The notes beneath the pieces are model-generated. The model had not been told where the DNA came from. It saw only the letters and a program-made list of their open reading frames with translations, and did not search any database. A DNA stretch of 64,000 nt from Chitinivibrionales bacterium (GTDB lineage Bacteria > Fibrobacterota > Chitinivibrionia > Chitinivibrionales > FEN-1185): assembly GCA_035516255.1 (NCBI GenBank), contig DATJAL010000031.1:62001-126000 (forward strand). Direction: 5' to 3'. A program made the position numbers and the translations under genes. Positions 44,337 through 53,569 of this stretch are shown one piece after another. The stretch's first letter is position 1. Each line of letters starts with the position of its first letter.

Positions 44337-45383
44337 ATGGGTGGAGTGACGGCTCATACGGTTGAGAGAGAACACGCTGCATCGGGGCGCAGTTCCCGGG
44401 CCCGTTTGGCGATTCTCAAGGCGCTTGAAGAGCTCGGCGAATCGGCCGGCGCGTCAAAAATTTCGAGCATGCTCCAGGGGACGGGGATCGACCTCCAGGA
44501 ACGCACCATCCGTTTCCATTTGAGAAAAATGGACCGCGACGGGCTCACCCGGTTCGTGGCGAAGCGCGCGGGCCGGCTGATCACCGAAAACGGCAGGCGT
44601 GAACTGGCCTGCCAGACCGTCATGACCAAGGTCGGGTTCGTGACCTCGAAGATGGACGAATTCGGCTTCCGCATGTCATTTCATCCCGATGCTGCAAGCG
44701 GGACCGTTCCCGCAAACACCGCCTTTATCAATGAAATTGATTTACCCCGCGCCCTTCATCTTATGCAGCCGGTATTCACCTCAGGTCTGAGCATGGGCGA
44801 CCGTATCGCGCTCAGGACCGATGATCCTGCGGTGCCTCGCGGGAAAACCGGAATCATGACGATTTGCAGCGTCATCATAAACGGGGTTTTTCTCAAGGCC
44901 GGCATCCCGGTGGTCTCACGGTTCGGCGGCCTGGTCGAAATGGAACACGGCGCGCCGAAGCGTTTTCTGGAGATCATCGAATACCGGGGCACCTCGGTGG
45001 ATCCGCACAAGCTTTTTATCAAGGCGAACTTCACGACCGTGAACCGCTGCGCCGAGACGGGCCGCGGCGTCATCTGCGTCAGTTTCCGCGAGTTCCCGTC
45101 GGCCGCGATCGACACGGCAAAGAAGCTCGTTGCGAAGTTGCAGGATGTCAACTGCCACGGCGTGCTTGCCGTGGGCGCGCCGAACCGGCCCCTTCTTGAC
45201 GTTCCGGTGGGTGACGGGCGGACCGGCATGATCACCATCGACGGGCTCAACCCGATCGCGGCGTTGCACGAGGCGGGCGTTCCGGTCGAGTTGAGCCCGC
45301 TGTCCGGTCTTGAGGAGATATCAAGTTTTGCTGCATTCAAGGACGTTGCGGCCATGGAACGGCGCAGCGCCTCCATGGAGTGA
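44337..45383 (+). CDS. nrpR: NrpR-type regulator (winged helix plus DUF128 domain)
   Basis: 348 residues. Residues about 20-85 are a winged helix-turn-helix (RLAILKALEELGES ... RTIRFHLRKMDRDG). Residues about 95-335 form one NrpR regulatory domain (DUF128), with VGFVTSKMDEFGF at its start, GRGVICVSFREFPSAA and a C-terminal GLEEISSFAAFKD. In methanogens NrpR represses nif and glnA and is relieved by 2-oxoglutarate. Here it heads a co-directional cluster containing glutamate synthase, an apt place for a nitrogen sensor. The next gene starts 4 bases after its stop. Confidence 0.8.
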   Translation: MGGVTAHTVEREHAASGRSSRARLAILKALEELGESAGASKISSMLQGTGIDLQERTIRFHLRKMDRDGLTRFVAKRAGRLITENGRRELACQTVMTKVGFVTSKMDEFGFRMSFHPDAASGTVPANTAFINEIDLPRALHLMQPVFTSGLSMGDRIALRTDDPAVPRGKTGIMTICSVIINGVFLKAGIPVVSRFGGLVEMEHGAPKRFLEIIEYRGTSVDPHKLFIKANFTTVNRCAETGRGVICVSFREFPSAAIDTAKKLVAKLQDVNCHGVLAVGAPNRPLLDVPVGDGRTGMITIDGLNPIAALHEAGVPVELSPLSGLEEISSFAAFKDVAAMERRSASME

Positions 45384-45386
45384 CGC

Positions 45387-45821
45387 ATGACTGCCGCGAA
45401 TGAAAAATCATTGACGGATAAGAAGCCTTCCTGCATCATCATTTTTCTCTGCAAAAACTGCGTTCCGGCCGGGGGCAAGCTGCCGGTCCAGTGGAATGAG
45501 GAAGGTGTTCATGTGCGTATCAGGGAGATTCCCTGCAGCGGAAAAGTCGACGCGCAATACATGATGCACGCGCTTGAGGGCGATGTCGGCGGGATCTTCG
45601 TGATCACCTGTCCCGTGGGCGAATGCACGCTTTCGCAGGGCAACTACCGGGCCGAGATGCGCGTGAAAACCGTGCAGCGGCTTCTTGCCGAGGCCGGGCT
45701 CGATCCGAAACGGGCCGGCATCGCGCACTGCAAGGCCGGCGTGACGATTGAAGGACTGAAAGGAATCATCGGCGACGCGGTCCGCACCATTGCGGGAACC
45801 GCCGTTGCGGCGCAATCATAA
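45387..45821 (+). CDS. mvhD: MvhD/FrhD-like iron-sulfur electron-transfer subunit, copy 1
   Basis: 144 residues. Cys pairs are C22-K-N-C25, C in IREIPCSGKVD, and the family's C-P-V-G-E-C-T-L-S-Q-G-N-Y block. MvhD hands electrons from hydrogenase or formate modules to HdrA; here it is the first gene after the regulator and no hydrogenase gene is in the window. It is more divergent than the other two copies. ATG start; it begins 3 bases after the NrpR stop and is followed by metF after 13 bases. Confidence 0.75.
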   Translation: MTAANEKSLTDKKPSCIIIFLCKNCVPAGGKLPVQWNEEGVHVRIREIPCSGKVDAQYMMHALEGDVGGIFVITCPVGECTLSQGNYRAEMRVKTVQRLLAEAGLDPKRAGIAHCKAGVTIEGLKGIIGDAVRTIAGTAVAAQS

Positions 45822-45834
45822 GAAAGTTGAAATT

Positions 45835-46746
45835 ATGCAACAAGACAAGACCAACCTGCAGAAACGGATCGAATCGGGAAAAACGCTCGTGACCGCCGAG
45901 ATCGCGCCTCCGCGCTCGACCGACGGGCAGGCAGTGCGCGCCGTTGCGAAACGTTTTTCCGGAAAGGTCCATGCAATAGGCGTGAGCGACAACAAGGACT
46001 CCATCACCATGTCGGCAGTGGCGGCCGCCTCGATTTTGGCAGCGGAAAACGTGGAGCCCATTCTCCACATGGCCACGCGCGACCGCAACCGTGCCGCGCT
46101 CGTTTCCGATTTCCTCGGCGCGTGCGCGCTCGGCGTGCGCAACGTGCTCTGCACCAGCGGCACGCACCAGACCCTGCTGCCGTTCCGGGCGGCCAAGAAC
46201 GTATTTGACATCGATGCCACCGTGCTGATCCAAACGCTGCACGATCTTAAAAAAAACGCAAAAATCGTGGGCGAGAAAAATATCGACGGCGATGTATCGT
46301 ATTGCCTTGGGGCCGTTGTTTCTCCGTATGCGGATCCGATGGATTTGCAGCTTCCGCGCCTGGCCCAGAAGATATTCGTGGGCGCGCAGTTCGTGGTCAC
46401 CCATCCGGTGTTCGACCTGGAACGGTTCAATGCCTGGTGGAAAGAGGTGACGAACCGGGGGCTGCACGAAAAGGCGGCTTTTATCGCGGGAATAAAAATT
46501 TTCACCGACGCTGCAGCGGCAAAGGCGTTTTCGGAAAAGCGCCCCCTGCCCATGGTGCCGGACGCAATGCTCGCACGGCTTGGCTTAAAATCAGGCGCAA
46601 GCAGGGGGGAAGGGATCAAAATCGCGCTCGAAACCATTGAAAAACTTTCTTCGATAAACGGCCTGCGCGGTTTTCAGGTCGAAGTTGACGGCGACGCCGA
46701 CGCGGCGATAGAAGTGCTCGACACCCTGAAATCGAAACTCGGATAA
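45835..46746 (+). CDS. metF: 5,10-methylenetetrahydrofolate reductase, MetF-type
   Basis: 303 residues, from the ATG at 45835 (AAGAAAG upstream). The barrel begins E-I-A-P-P-R-S and has the flavin/folate positions of MetF. The NILCTSGTHQTLLP-like block and HPVFDLERFNAWW are present. It is a short, single-domain enzyme; the zinc/Fe-S MetV domain is encoded separately at 59.5 kb. It catalyses CH2-THF to CH3-THF. With Hdr and MvhD genes nearby it resembles the Moorella MetFV-HdrABC-MvhD type of complex, but with several extra genes between. Confidence 0.9.
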   Translation: MQQDKTNLQKRIESGKTLVTAEIAPPRSTDGQAVRAVAKRFSGKVHAIGVSDNKDSITMSAVAAASILAAENVEPILHMATRDRNRAALVSDFLGACALGVRNVLCTSGTHQTLLPFRAAKNVFDIDATVLIQTLHDLKKNAKIVGEKNIDGDVSYCLGAVVSPYADPMDLQLPRLAQKIFVGAQFVVTHPVFDLERFNAWWKEVTNRGLHEKAAFIAGIKIFTDAAAAKAFSEKRPLPMVPDAMLARLGLKSGASRGEGIKIALETIEKLSSINGLRGFQVEVDGDADAAIEVLDTLKSKLG

Positions 46747-46752
46747 TTGTAA

Positions 46753-48135
46753 ATGTCCGCGAAATACCACGTCCATACGCATCTGACGCCGCCGCGCATC
46801 AGGCCCGAGGGCAAACTCGGCATTGTTGACTGGCGGGAAGACTGCTCGAGTTGCAAGAACTGCGTGAAAAAAGGCTGCGTGTACAACCTGTACCGCGAGG
46901 AATACGACGCCCTGCACCAGGAGCTGGGCTATCTGGACTACATTTACCAATGCAAAGGCTGCCTCACCTGCGTGCAGAACTGCACCAAGAACATCCTCAC
47001 GCGCGTGGTGAACCCCGAATACGAGCGGCTCGGCGACGGCTACTATACCCCCGACATCGTGCTTACCACCTGGTACCAGGCCGAGACCGGCGCGGTGCCC
47101 GTGTCGGGCTGCGGCTACGGCGGCCCGTTTTCGGGCCAGGGGTTCGATTCCATGTGGACCGACATGTCGGAGATCGTGCGGCCCACGCGCGACGGCATTC
47201 ACGGACGCGAATACATCAACACCGGCGTGGATATCGGCCGCAAGCGGCCGCGTCTTTCCTTCGACGGCATGAACCTTGTCGGCGAGGCGCCGCCGCTCAT
47301 CCAGAGCCCGCTGCCGCTCATGTTCGGCGATATTCCGGCGCGGTGGCGCCATGATGCAGTCATTGAGTCGATTCTTTCCGCGGCGGGAGACCTCGGGCTC
47401 CTTGCCGTGCTTCCCCTCGATCTGGCCGAGAAACATGCCGGCAGGATGAACAACATCGTGCCGCTGATTGACAAACAGGAACCTTCCGCGGCAGGCGCGG
47501 CCATGGTGATCGTCCCGGACTCCGAAAAGGTTTCCGATCTCATCACGGCCCTTAAAAAGGAAAATCCCAAGCGGATCATTGCGGTGAGAATGAATGCCGG
47601 ACCGGACACCGCGGCGCGCGTGCTGGACCTTGCCCGCCGGGGCGTGGAAGCGGTGAACCTCGTGTTCGACAAGCACGGCAGGGAAACAGGCGCGGCCAAG
47701 CCCCGTCATGTGCGCGACGCCGTGCGCGAGACGCACAAGGCGCTTGTCAAGGAAGCGATCCGCGACGAGATCACGCTCATCGCCTCGGGCGGCATCGCGC
47801 TTCCCGAGCACATGGCAAAGGCGATCATCTGCGGCGCCGACCTTGTGACGGTCGATATCCCGCTCATTCTCGCCATGGACTGCAGGCTGTGCGGCGAATG
47901 CGAAAGGGGCGAGCCGTGCCAGGTTGACCTGGCTGGCATCGACGTGAAATACGGCGCGGGCAGGCTCAAGAACCTCATGGGCTCGTGGCACAGCCAGCTG
48001 CTCGAGATGCTGGGCGCCATGGGGATACGCGAGGCGAGGCGCCTGCGCGGCGAGACTGGCCGCTGTATGTTCTTCGAGGATTTGGAGGCGGCGGCGTTCG
48101 GAAGAATCTTTGGTAAAAGGAAGGATGCCTGTTGA
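46753..48135 (+). CDS. GltB-related ferredoxin-like protein, reduced paralogue of glutamate synthase
   Basis: 460 residues. Two [4Fe-4S]-type clusters in the N-terminus: C31-xx-C34-xx-C37-xxxx-C42 and C67-xx-C70-xx-C73-xxx-C77. A middle part with poor similarity is followed by a half-barrel related to the GltB FMN domain (ITLIASGGIALPEHMAKAI ... CRLCGECERGEPC). It lacks the GGMSFG region and other FMN contacts of the next gene. I read it as a diverged paralogue that may have kept electron transfer but lost synthase activity. It starts 6 bases after metF and is followed by a palindromic repeat. Confidence 0.65.
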   Translation: MSAKYHVHTHLTPPRIRPEGKLGIVDWREDCSSCKNCVKKGCVYNLYREEYDALHQELGYLDYIYQCKGCLTCVQNCTKNILTRVVNPEYERLGDGYYTPDIVLTTWYQAETGAVPVSGCGYGGPFSGQGFDSMWTDMSEIVRPTRDGIHGREYINTGVDIGRKRPRLSFDGMNLVGEAPPLIQSPLPLMFGDIPARWRHDAVIESILSAAGDLGLLAVLPLDLAEKHAGRMNNIVPLIDKQEPSAAGAAMVIVPDSEKVSDLITALKKENPKRIIAVRMNAGPDTAARVLDLARRGVEAVNLVFDKHGRETGAAKPRHVRDAVRETHKALVKEAIRDEITLIASGGIALPEHMAKAIICGADLVTVDIPLILAMDCRLCGECERGEPCQVDLAGIDVKYGAGRLKNLMGSWHSQLLEMLGAMGIREARRLRGETGRCMFFEDLEAAAFGRIFGKRKDAC

Positions 48136-48160
48136 TTCGGTTGGGTTTGAAAATTAGACG

Positions 48161-48259
48161 CACCGCAAAGGCGCAAAGTACGCAAAGAAGAAAATGACCG
48201 ATGAGAAAAAAATGAAATATAATTCTGTTTTACTTTGCGATCTTTGTGTCTTTGCGGTG
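48161..48259. repeat. CACCGCAAAG-type palindromic repeat, copy 2
   Basis: CACCGCAAAGGCGCAAAG ... CTTTGTGTCTTTGCGGTG, 99 bases, in the gap between the GltB-related and GltB2-type genes. Each arm carries two GCAAAG units. Confidence 0.9.
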
Positions 48260-48300
48260 AATTTTTCATATCAAAAATAGAAATTAACCAGTAGCTTTTT

Positions 48301-49866
48301 ATGGCCGTCGCAACCGAAAAAATCAATCGTCCCCAGAGCGCCGAGGAGTTCTCCTCCAAGCCGGAATTCGCCGACATCCCGCGCCAGGTGCGCATCGCGC
48401 CGCCGCGGTACCGCAACGAGATGGGGAAATACAGCATCCACCGCGCGTCAACCTGCGTCAACTGCGGGAAATGCGTCGAGATCTGCCAGTACGGCGTGCA
48501 CCAGCGGCCCGAGGGCTACCGCCAGGTGATCCGGCCGCTCGATTACCGGTGCATCGGCCCGGACTGCGAAAAGGCCGGACGGTTCTGCATCACCAATTGC
48601 CCCAAGGGCGCGCTCTCACTCGACGAAAACCCGGTGTTCAAGACGCTCGGCGATTACCGCTGGACACCCGATCTCCTGGCGAGCAACTGGCACATGGCCG
48701 AGACCGGGAAACAGCCGCCTTCGCATCTGGAAAGCCAGATAGGGAATTCGGGCGGCGGGTTCGACCGGCTGCGGTTCGTGTTCCCGGAAAAACCGCCCAA
48801 GGACCTGCGGCGCGAGGACATTTCGACAAAGCTTCTTCTTAACAAAAGGAAGAACGATCCGCGGCCGAAGATCACCATCGACGTTCCGTGGTACGGCGGC
48901 GGCATGTCGTTCGGCTCCACCAATATCCGCGCGCAGCTCGGAAAGGTGCGCGCCGCAAAGGCGTGGAACACCTTCAGCTGCACGGGCGAGGGCGGCTACC
49001 CGGAGCGTTTTATTCCCTATAAAGATTACATGATCACCCAGGTCGCAACCGGGCTTTTCGGCGTGCGCGAGGAGACCATCCAGCGCGCGCGCATCGTGGA
49101 ATTCAAGTACGCGCAGGGCGCCAAACCCGGCCTGGGCGGGCACCTTCTTGGCGACAAGAACACGCCGGCCGTGGCCGCCATGCGCGAGGCCGTGGTGGGC
49201 ACGAGCCTGTTCTCGCCGTTCCCGTTCCACAGCGTGTATTCCATCGAGGACCACAAGAAGCACCTCGACTGGATCGCGCATGTCAACCGCACCGCGCTGC
49301 TCTCGGCAAAGGTGTCCACGCCCAACGACGTGGAGATGGTGGCCGTGGGCTCGTACTGCGCGGGCGCGCACATCGTGCACATGGACGGCAGCTACGGCGG
49401 CACCGGCGCCGCGCCGAACATCGCCAAGAAGAACATCGCCATGCCCATCGAATACGCGATAAGCAACGTGCACCAGTTTCTGACGGCCGAGGGCGTGCGC
49501 GACGAGGTCACGCTCATCGTGTCGGGCGGCATCCGCAATCCATGGGACATCGCCAAGGCCATCGCCATGGGCGCCGACGGCATCGTGATCGGCACCGCAG
49601 AGCTTGTCGCGCTCGGCTGCATCCGCTGCGGCTGCTGCGAGAGCGGACGCGGGTGTGCGCGCGGCATCTGCACCACCGACGCCGAGCTGCACCAGCTTTT
49701 CACGGTTGACTGGGCAACCCAGCGCCTCGTCAACATGCACCATGCATTCCGGGAATGCCTTGTTGATATTTTATACCGGCTTGGCCTTGATTCGGTGACT
49801 GCTTTACGGGGAAGAACGGATTTACTTATGCATTTGGATTATGAAAGCGACCGAGGGAAGAGATGA
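48301..49866 (+). CDS. Archaeal-type glutamate synthase synthase subunit (GltB2-like)
   Basis: 521 residues. N-terminal Cys clusters C52-xx-C55-xx-C58-xxx-C62 and C84 ... C89 ... C96 ... C100. The FMN/2-oxoglutarate barrel starts VPWYGGGMSFGS (about 195-206) and has GGTGAAPNIAKKNIAMP and VSGGIRNPWDIAKAIAMGAD. The C-terminal C-I-R-C-G-C-C ... C cluster is also present. It makes glutamate from 2-oxoglutarate and ammonia. Its ATGA stop/start overlap with the next gene shows coupling to the amidotransferase subunit. Confidence 0.85.
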   Translation: MAVATEKINRPQSAEEFSSKPEFADIPRQVRIAPPRYRNEMGKYSIHRASTCVNCGKCVEICQYGVHQRPEGYRQVIRPLDYRCIGPDCEKAGRFCITNCPKGALSLDENPVFKTLGDYRWTPDLLASNWHMAETGKQPPSHLESQIGNSGGGFDRLRFVFPEKPPKDLRREDISTKLLLNKRKNDPRPKITIDVPWYGGGMSFGSTNIRAQLGKVRAAKAWNTFSCTGEGGYPERFIPYKDYMITQVATGLFGVREETIQRARIVEFKYAQGAKPGLGGHLLGDKNTPAVAAMREAVVGTSLFSPFPFHSVYSIEDHKKHLDWIAHVNRTALLSAKVSTPNDVEMVAVGSYCAGAHIVHMDGSYGGTGAAPNIAKKNIAMPIEYAISNVHQFLTAEGVRDEVTLIVSGGIRNPWDIAKAIAMGADGIVIGTAELVALGCIRCGCCESGRGCARGICTTDAELHQLFTVDWATQRLVNMHHAFRECLVDILYRLGLDSVTALRGRTDLLMHLDYESDRGKR

Positions 49867-52484
49867 CATCCGACCGCGCAATCGCCCTCATTCGAAGCCG
49901 GGACGGACTCCGTCCCCCAGGCGAATGGCTCGGTAAGCCGCAGGAAGCCGAAGGCGGCTGCGGGGTCACCGGATTCGCCTGCACCGTGCCGGTGCGCGGA
50001 AAGCACATCTACGAGCCGAGCATCCAGATGCGCAACAGGGGCAACGGCAAGGGCGGCGGCATAGCGGCGTGCGGCTTGGTGCCCGAGGACTTCGGCGTTT
50101 CCCGCAGCGTGCTTGAGCAGGACTACTGCCTGCAGGTCGCGCTCCTCGACCCCGGCGCACGGGGAGAGGTTGAAAAGGAATTCATCGAGCCGTTCTTCAC
50201 CATCGACCAGGGCGGCATAATCCCCACCGTCAAGGACTTCCGCGACGTGCAGCTGCTCGAGGTGAAGCCCCCCGACGTGGCGCGGTACTTCGTGAGGCCC
50301 AAGCAGGACGTCCTCGCCGCGTTTGCAAAAGAGAAGGACCTGTTGAATCTTGACAGGCGCGAAATCGAGGACGAGTTCGTGTTCCAGAACTCCTTCAGGC
50401 TCAACGCGAAATTCTACGCCTCGCTCGGCGAGAAGCGCGCGTTCGTGCTGTCGCACGCCCGCAACCTCATCATCCTCAAGGTGGTGGGATACGCCGAGGC
50501 CGTGGTGCAGTACTACTGCATGGAGAACTCGCGGGCGCACGTGTGGATCGCGCACCAGCGCTATCCCACGCGCGGCCGCGTGTGGCACCCGGGCGGCTGC
50601 CACCCCTTCATCGGCATGAACGAGGCGCTCGTGCACAACGGCGACTTCGCCAACTACGTATCGGTGTGCGAATACCTGGCGCAGCGCAACCTTTTCCCGC
50701 AGTTCCTCACCGACACCGAGGCGTCGATCATGCTGTTCGACCTCATGAACCGCGCCTACAAATACCCGGTGGAATACATCATCGAATCGCTGGCGCCCAC
50801 CACGGAGCTCGACTTTGACCGGCTGCCCGCCGAAAAGCAGCGCATCTACCGCGAGATCCAGGCGGCGCAGATCCATTCGTCGCCCGACGGCCCGTGGTTT
50901 TTCATCATCGCGCGCAACCTTGACAAAGCGGGATTCCAGCTCCTCGGCATCACCGACACCGCCATGCTGCGGCCGCAGGTGTTCGCGCTGCAGGAGGGCG
51001 AGGTGTCCATCGGCCTCATCTGCTCCGAGAAGCAGGCCATCGACGCCACGCTGGCGAGCCTGTCGCGCGAGGACGCGCGGTTCTCGCCGATCGCAGACAT
51101 GTACTGGAACGCACGCGGCGGCAGCGCCAACGACGGCGGCGCGTTCCTCATTAATGTTGCGCCCGACGGCGCCGGAAGCGGCGCGCCGCATTACAAGCTG
51201 CAGGTGACCAACAAGTTCGGCCAGCCCGTGAACACACGGCCGGGCCAGAAACATTGCGATTTTTCAACGCCGGTCTCGGTGCCTTCCGATACAACGCAGG
51301 ACAAGAGAGCGATCGAAGAGGCGCTTGACAAAAACGACCCGCGGCCGATCTATGAGCATCTGAGGAAAAACATCCATGCCGTGGATTACAACCGGCTCCG
51401 CTGGTGCGTGAGCGAGATCGCGTCACAAACCGCGATAAAAGCGCCGATGCTTGCCATCGAGGCGCTCACGCTGTGTATCGACCGGAGGTATCCCACGGGC
51501 GCCAAGAAACGCAGCTCCGTGATCGCGGCGCTGCGCCAGGGGCTCGACGCGATATTCTCCGCGCAGCCGCTGTTCACGCAGGAGGGCGAGGCCGTGTGCC
51601 GGCGCATCAATCTTGACACAAGAGCGGCGCTGCGCTCACCGACGGGCCCGGAAAAAACACTGCTCATTGACGCGCGCGGGTTCGCGGCCGAGGGCGCCGG
51701 CTGCGACGCGTCCCTTGCCGTTGACGCATACAAGCTCGGCTGGCGCCGCATCGTGCATTACAACTCGCGCGGCACGCGCTTCCACGCCGCTGGGTTCGGC
51801 CCGGCCACCGACGGCCTGCGCGTCGACTGTTACGACAATCCCGGAGATTACCTCGCCTCGGGCGTGGACGGCCTCGAGGCGTACGTGCACGGAAACGCGC
51901 AGGACCAGTTGTGCCAGATCGCCAAGCGCGGAAAGGTGGTGATCTACGGCGACGTGGGCCAGACGTTTCTCTACGGCGCAAAGGGCGGCGACATCTTCGT
52001 GATGGGCAACGCGGCCGGAAGGCCCATGATCAACGCGGTGGGAAAACCAAAAGTGGTGATCAACGGGACCGCGCTGGACTTTCTCGCCGAATCGTTCATG
52101 GCCGGCGACGCGCTCAACGGCGGAGGGTTCGCGGTTGTAAACGGCCTCAAGGTGGAGGACAACGGCGACATCGTCCCGCTCGACCTGCCGTATCCGGGCA
52201 GCAACCTGCTGTCGCTGGCGTCGGGCGGCGCGATTTACGTGCGCGACCCGAAGCGCACGCTCGTGGCGGAGCAGCTCAACGGCGGCATGTACGGCCGGTT
52301 CACGGAGGCCGACTGGAAGCTCATCCTGCCGTACCTTGAGGAGAACGAGCGGCTGTTCGATATCCGTGTCGGACGCGACCTGCTTACGGTTGACGGCGTA
52401 CTGAAAAAGCCGTCGCAGGTGTACCGCAAGGTGATGCCGAAGGGCAAGTCGGCGGAAGAAGAGACGGAAGAAGTCGGGGAATAA
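49863..52484 (+). CDS. Fused glutamine amidotransferase (class II) and GXGXG glutamate synthase subunit
   Basis: 873 residues. The GATase nucleophile would be Cys33 in E-G-G-C33-G-V-T-G-F; 32 residues precede it, like the propeptides of other glutamate synthases. The amidotransferase half runs to about residue 430 (HQRYPTRGR ... CHPFIGMNEALVHNGDF). A helical middle is followed by the GXGXG beta-helix (about 640-790, GKVVIYGDVGQTF ... GGDIFVMGNAAGR). It works with the preceding subunit. No GltD-type NADPH subunit is present; the Hdr/Nuo proteins next door are the natural candidates for electron supply. Confidence 0.85.
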   Translation: MTSDRAIALIRSRDGLRPPGEWLGKPQEAEGGCGVTGFACTVPVRGKHIYEPSIQMRNRGNGKGGGIAACGLVPEDFGVSRSVLEQDYCLQVALLDPGARGEVEKEFIEPFFTIDQGGIIPTVKDFRDVQLLEVKPPDVARYFVRPKQDVLAAFAKEKDLLNLDRREIEDEFVFQNSFRLNAKFYASLGEKRAFVLSHARNLIILKVVGYAEAVVQYYCMENSRAHVWIAHQRYPTRGRVWHPGGCHPFIGMNEALVHNGDFANYVSVCEYLAQRNLFPQFLTDTEASIMLFDLMNRAYKYPVEYIIESLAPTTELDFDRLPAEKQRIYREIQAAQIHSSPDGPWFFIIARNLDKAGFQLLGITDTAMLRPQVFALQEGEVSIGLICSEKQAIDATLASLSREDARFSPIADMYWNARGGSANDGGAFLINVAPDGAGSGAPHYKLQVTNKFGQPVNTRPGQKHCDFSTPVSVPSDTTQDKRAIEEALDKNDPRPIYEHLRKNIHAVDYNRLRWCVSEIASQTAIKAPMLAIEALTLCIDRRYPTGAKKRSSVIAALRQGLDAIFSAQPLFTQEGEAVCRRINLDTRAALRSPTGPEKTLLIDARGFAAEGAGCDASLAVDAYKLGWRRIVHYNSRGTRFHAAGFGPATDGLRVDCYDNPGDYLASGVDGLEAYVHGNAQDQLCQIAKRGKVVIYGDVGQTFLYGAKGGDIFVMGNAAGRPMINAVGKPKVVINGTALDFLAESFMAGDALNGGGFAVVNGLKVEDNGDIVPLDLPYPGSNLLSLASGGAIYVRDPKRTLVAEQLNGGMYGRFTEADWKLILPYLEENERLFDIRVGRDLLTVDGVLKKPSQVYRKVMPKGKSAEEETEEVGE

Positions 52485-52487
52485 AAT

Positions 52488-52623
52488 TCACCGCAAAGGC
52501 GCAAAGTGCGCAAAGATGAATGTGGATTTTTACTAAGGAAAAAGGCATTAACCTTTGAGAAAATTTAAAAGGCAACCTTTTAAAATTAAAAAAGTGCTTT
52601 GCGATCTTTGCGTCTTTGCGGTG
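52488..52623. repeat. CACCGCAAAG-type palindromic repeat, copy 3
   Basis: TCACCGCAAAGGCGCAAAG ... CTTTGCGTCTTTGCGGTG, 136 bases. It begins right at the end of the amidotransferase gene and fills most of the gap to the fused HdrA/NuoE gene. The longer unpaired middle has its own inner dyad (AAAGGCA...). Confidence 0.9.
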
Positions 52624-52657
52624 CATGTTTTTTTAAGAATTAATATGGAAGTAAAGA

Positions 52658-53569
52658 ATGACCGTTGATACCATAAAAGAAACACAACCCGCGGCACAGG
52701 TCAAGAAGGCCCCGGTCGGCGCCGTGCTTGTGTGCGGCGGCGGGATCGCGGGCATACAGGCGTCGCTCGACCTCGCGTCATCCGGGTTCTACGTGTACCT
52801 CGTGGAGGAGAGCCCCACCATCGGCGGCAACATGGCGCGGCTCGACAAAACGTTCCCCACGGGCGACTGCGCCACGTGCATCATCTCTCCCAAGGTGGTG
52901 GCGTGCATGCGCGACCTGAACATCGAAGTGATCACCATGGCGCAGGTGAAGAATCTTTCCGGCGAAGCCGGCAACTTCACCGCGACGCTGTCGGTGCGGC
53001 CGCGCTACGTCAACGAGGACAAGTGCACCGGCTGCGGCGACTGCGTGGAGCGCTGCCCGGTGCGCAACGTACCGCAGGAGGTGTCGGCCGTGGTCGTGGA
53101 GGAGGCGCTTGACAAGAAAGACCAGGACCTGCTCGACGGCCTCGTGGAAAAGCACAAGGGCGACCCGGGCGCGCTTATGCCGGTGTTGGAGGCGATCAAC
53201 AGGATCCGCGGCTACCTGCCGCGGCCGCTGCTCGAACATGCCGCGGCGCGGCTCGAAATTCCGATCGCGCAGGTGCTCACGGTGGCGAGTTTTTACGACA
53301 AGATGGGGTTTGATGCGCCGGGAAGGCACGTGATACAGGTGTGCAACGGTACGAGCTGCCATTCTCGGCATTCACAGAAGCTGCTCGCGGCGCTGGAGAA
53401 AAGACTCGGCGTTTCCGAAGGCGGCACCGATAAACAAGGCCGGTTTACCTTAAAGACCGTGCGCTGTCTCGGGCTGTGCGCGCTGTCGCCGTCCATGCGC
53501 GTCGACGACGTGAGCTTCGGCAGGGTTGACATAAGCGATCTTGATAAAATATTGGGACAATTCAAATGA
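52658..53569 (+). CDS. HdrA N-terminal module fused to NuoE
   Basis: 303 residues. Residues 20-140 are the start of HdrA: FAD loop G27-G-G-I-A-G, the IGGNMARLDKTFPTGDCATC stretch and [4Fe-4S] site C123-xx-C126-xx-C129-xxx-C133. The HdrA part then stops. Residues about 145-303 are a NuoE-type (24-kDa, thioredoxin-like) 2Fe-2S protein, with C229-xxxx-C234 and C270-xxx-C274. The stop overlaps nuoF (ATGA). The remainder of HdrA is found fused to NuoG in the gene after next, so this is one half of a split HdrA. Confidence 0.85.
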   Translation: MTVDTIKETQPAAQVKKAPVGAVLVCGGGIAGIQASLDLASSGFYVYLVEESPTIGGNMARLDKTFPTGDCATCIISPKVVACMRDLNIEVITMAQVKNLSGEAGNFTATLSVRPRYVNEDKCTGCGDCVERCPVRNVPQEVSAVVVEEALDKKDQDLLDGLVEKHKGDPGALMPVLEAINRIRGYLPRPLLEHAAARLEIPIAQVLTVASFYDKMGFDAPGRHVIQVCNGTSCHSRHSQKLLAALEKRLGVSEGGTDKQGRFTLKTVRCLGLCALSPSMRVDDVSFGRVDISDLDKILGQFK

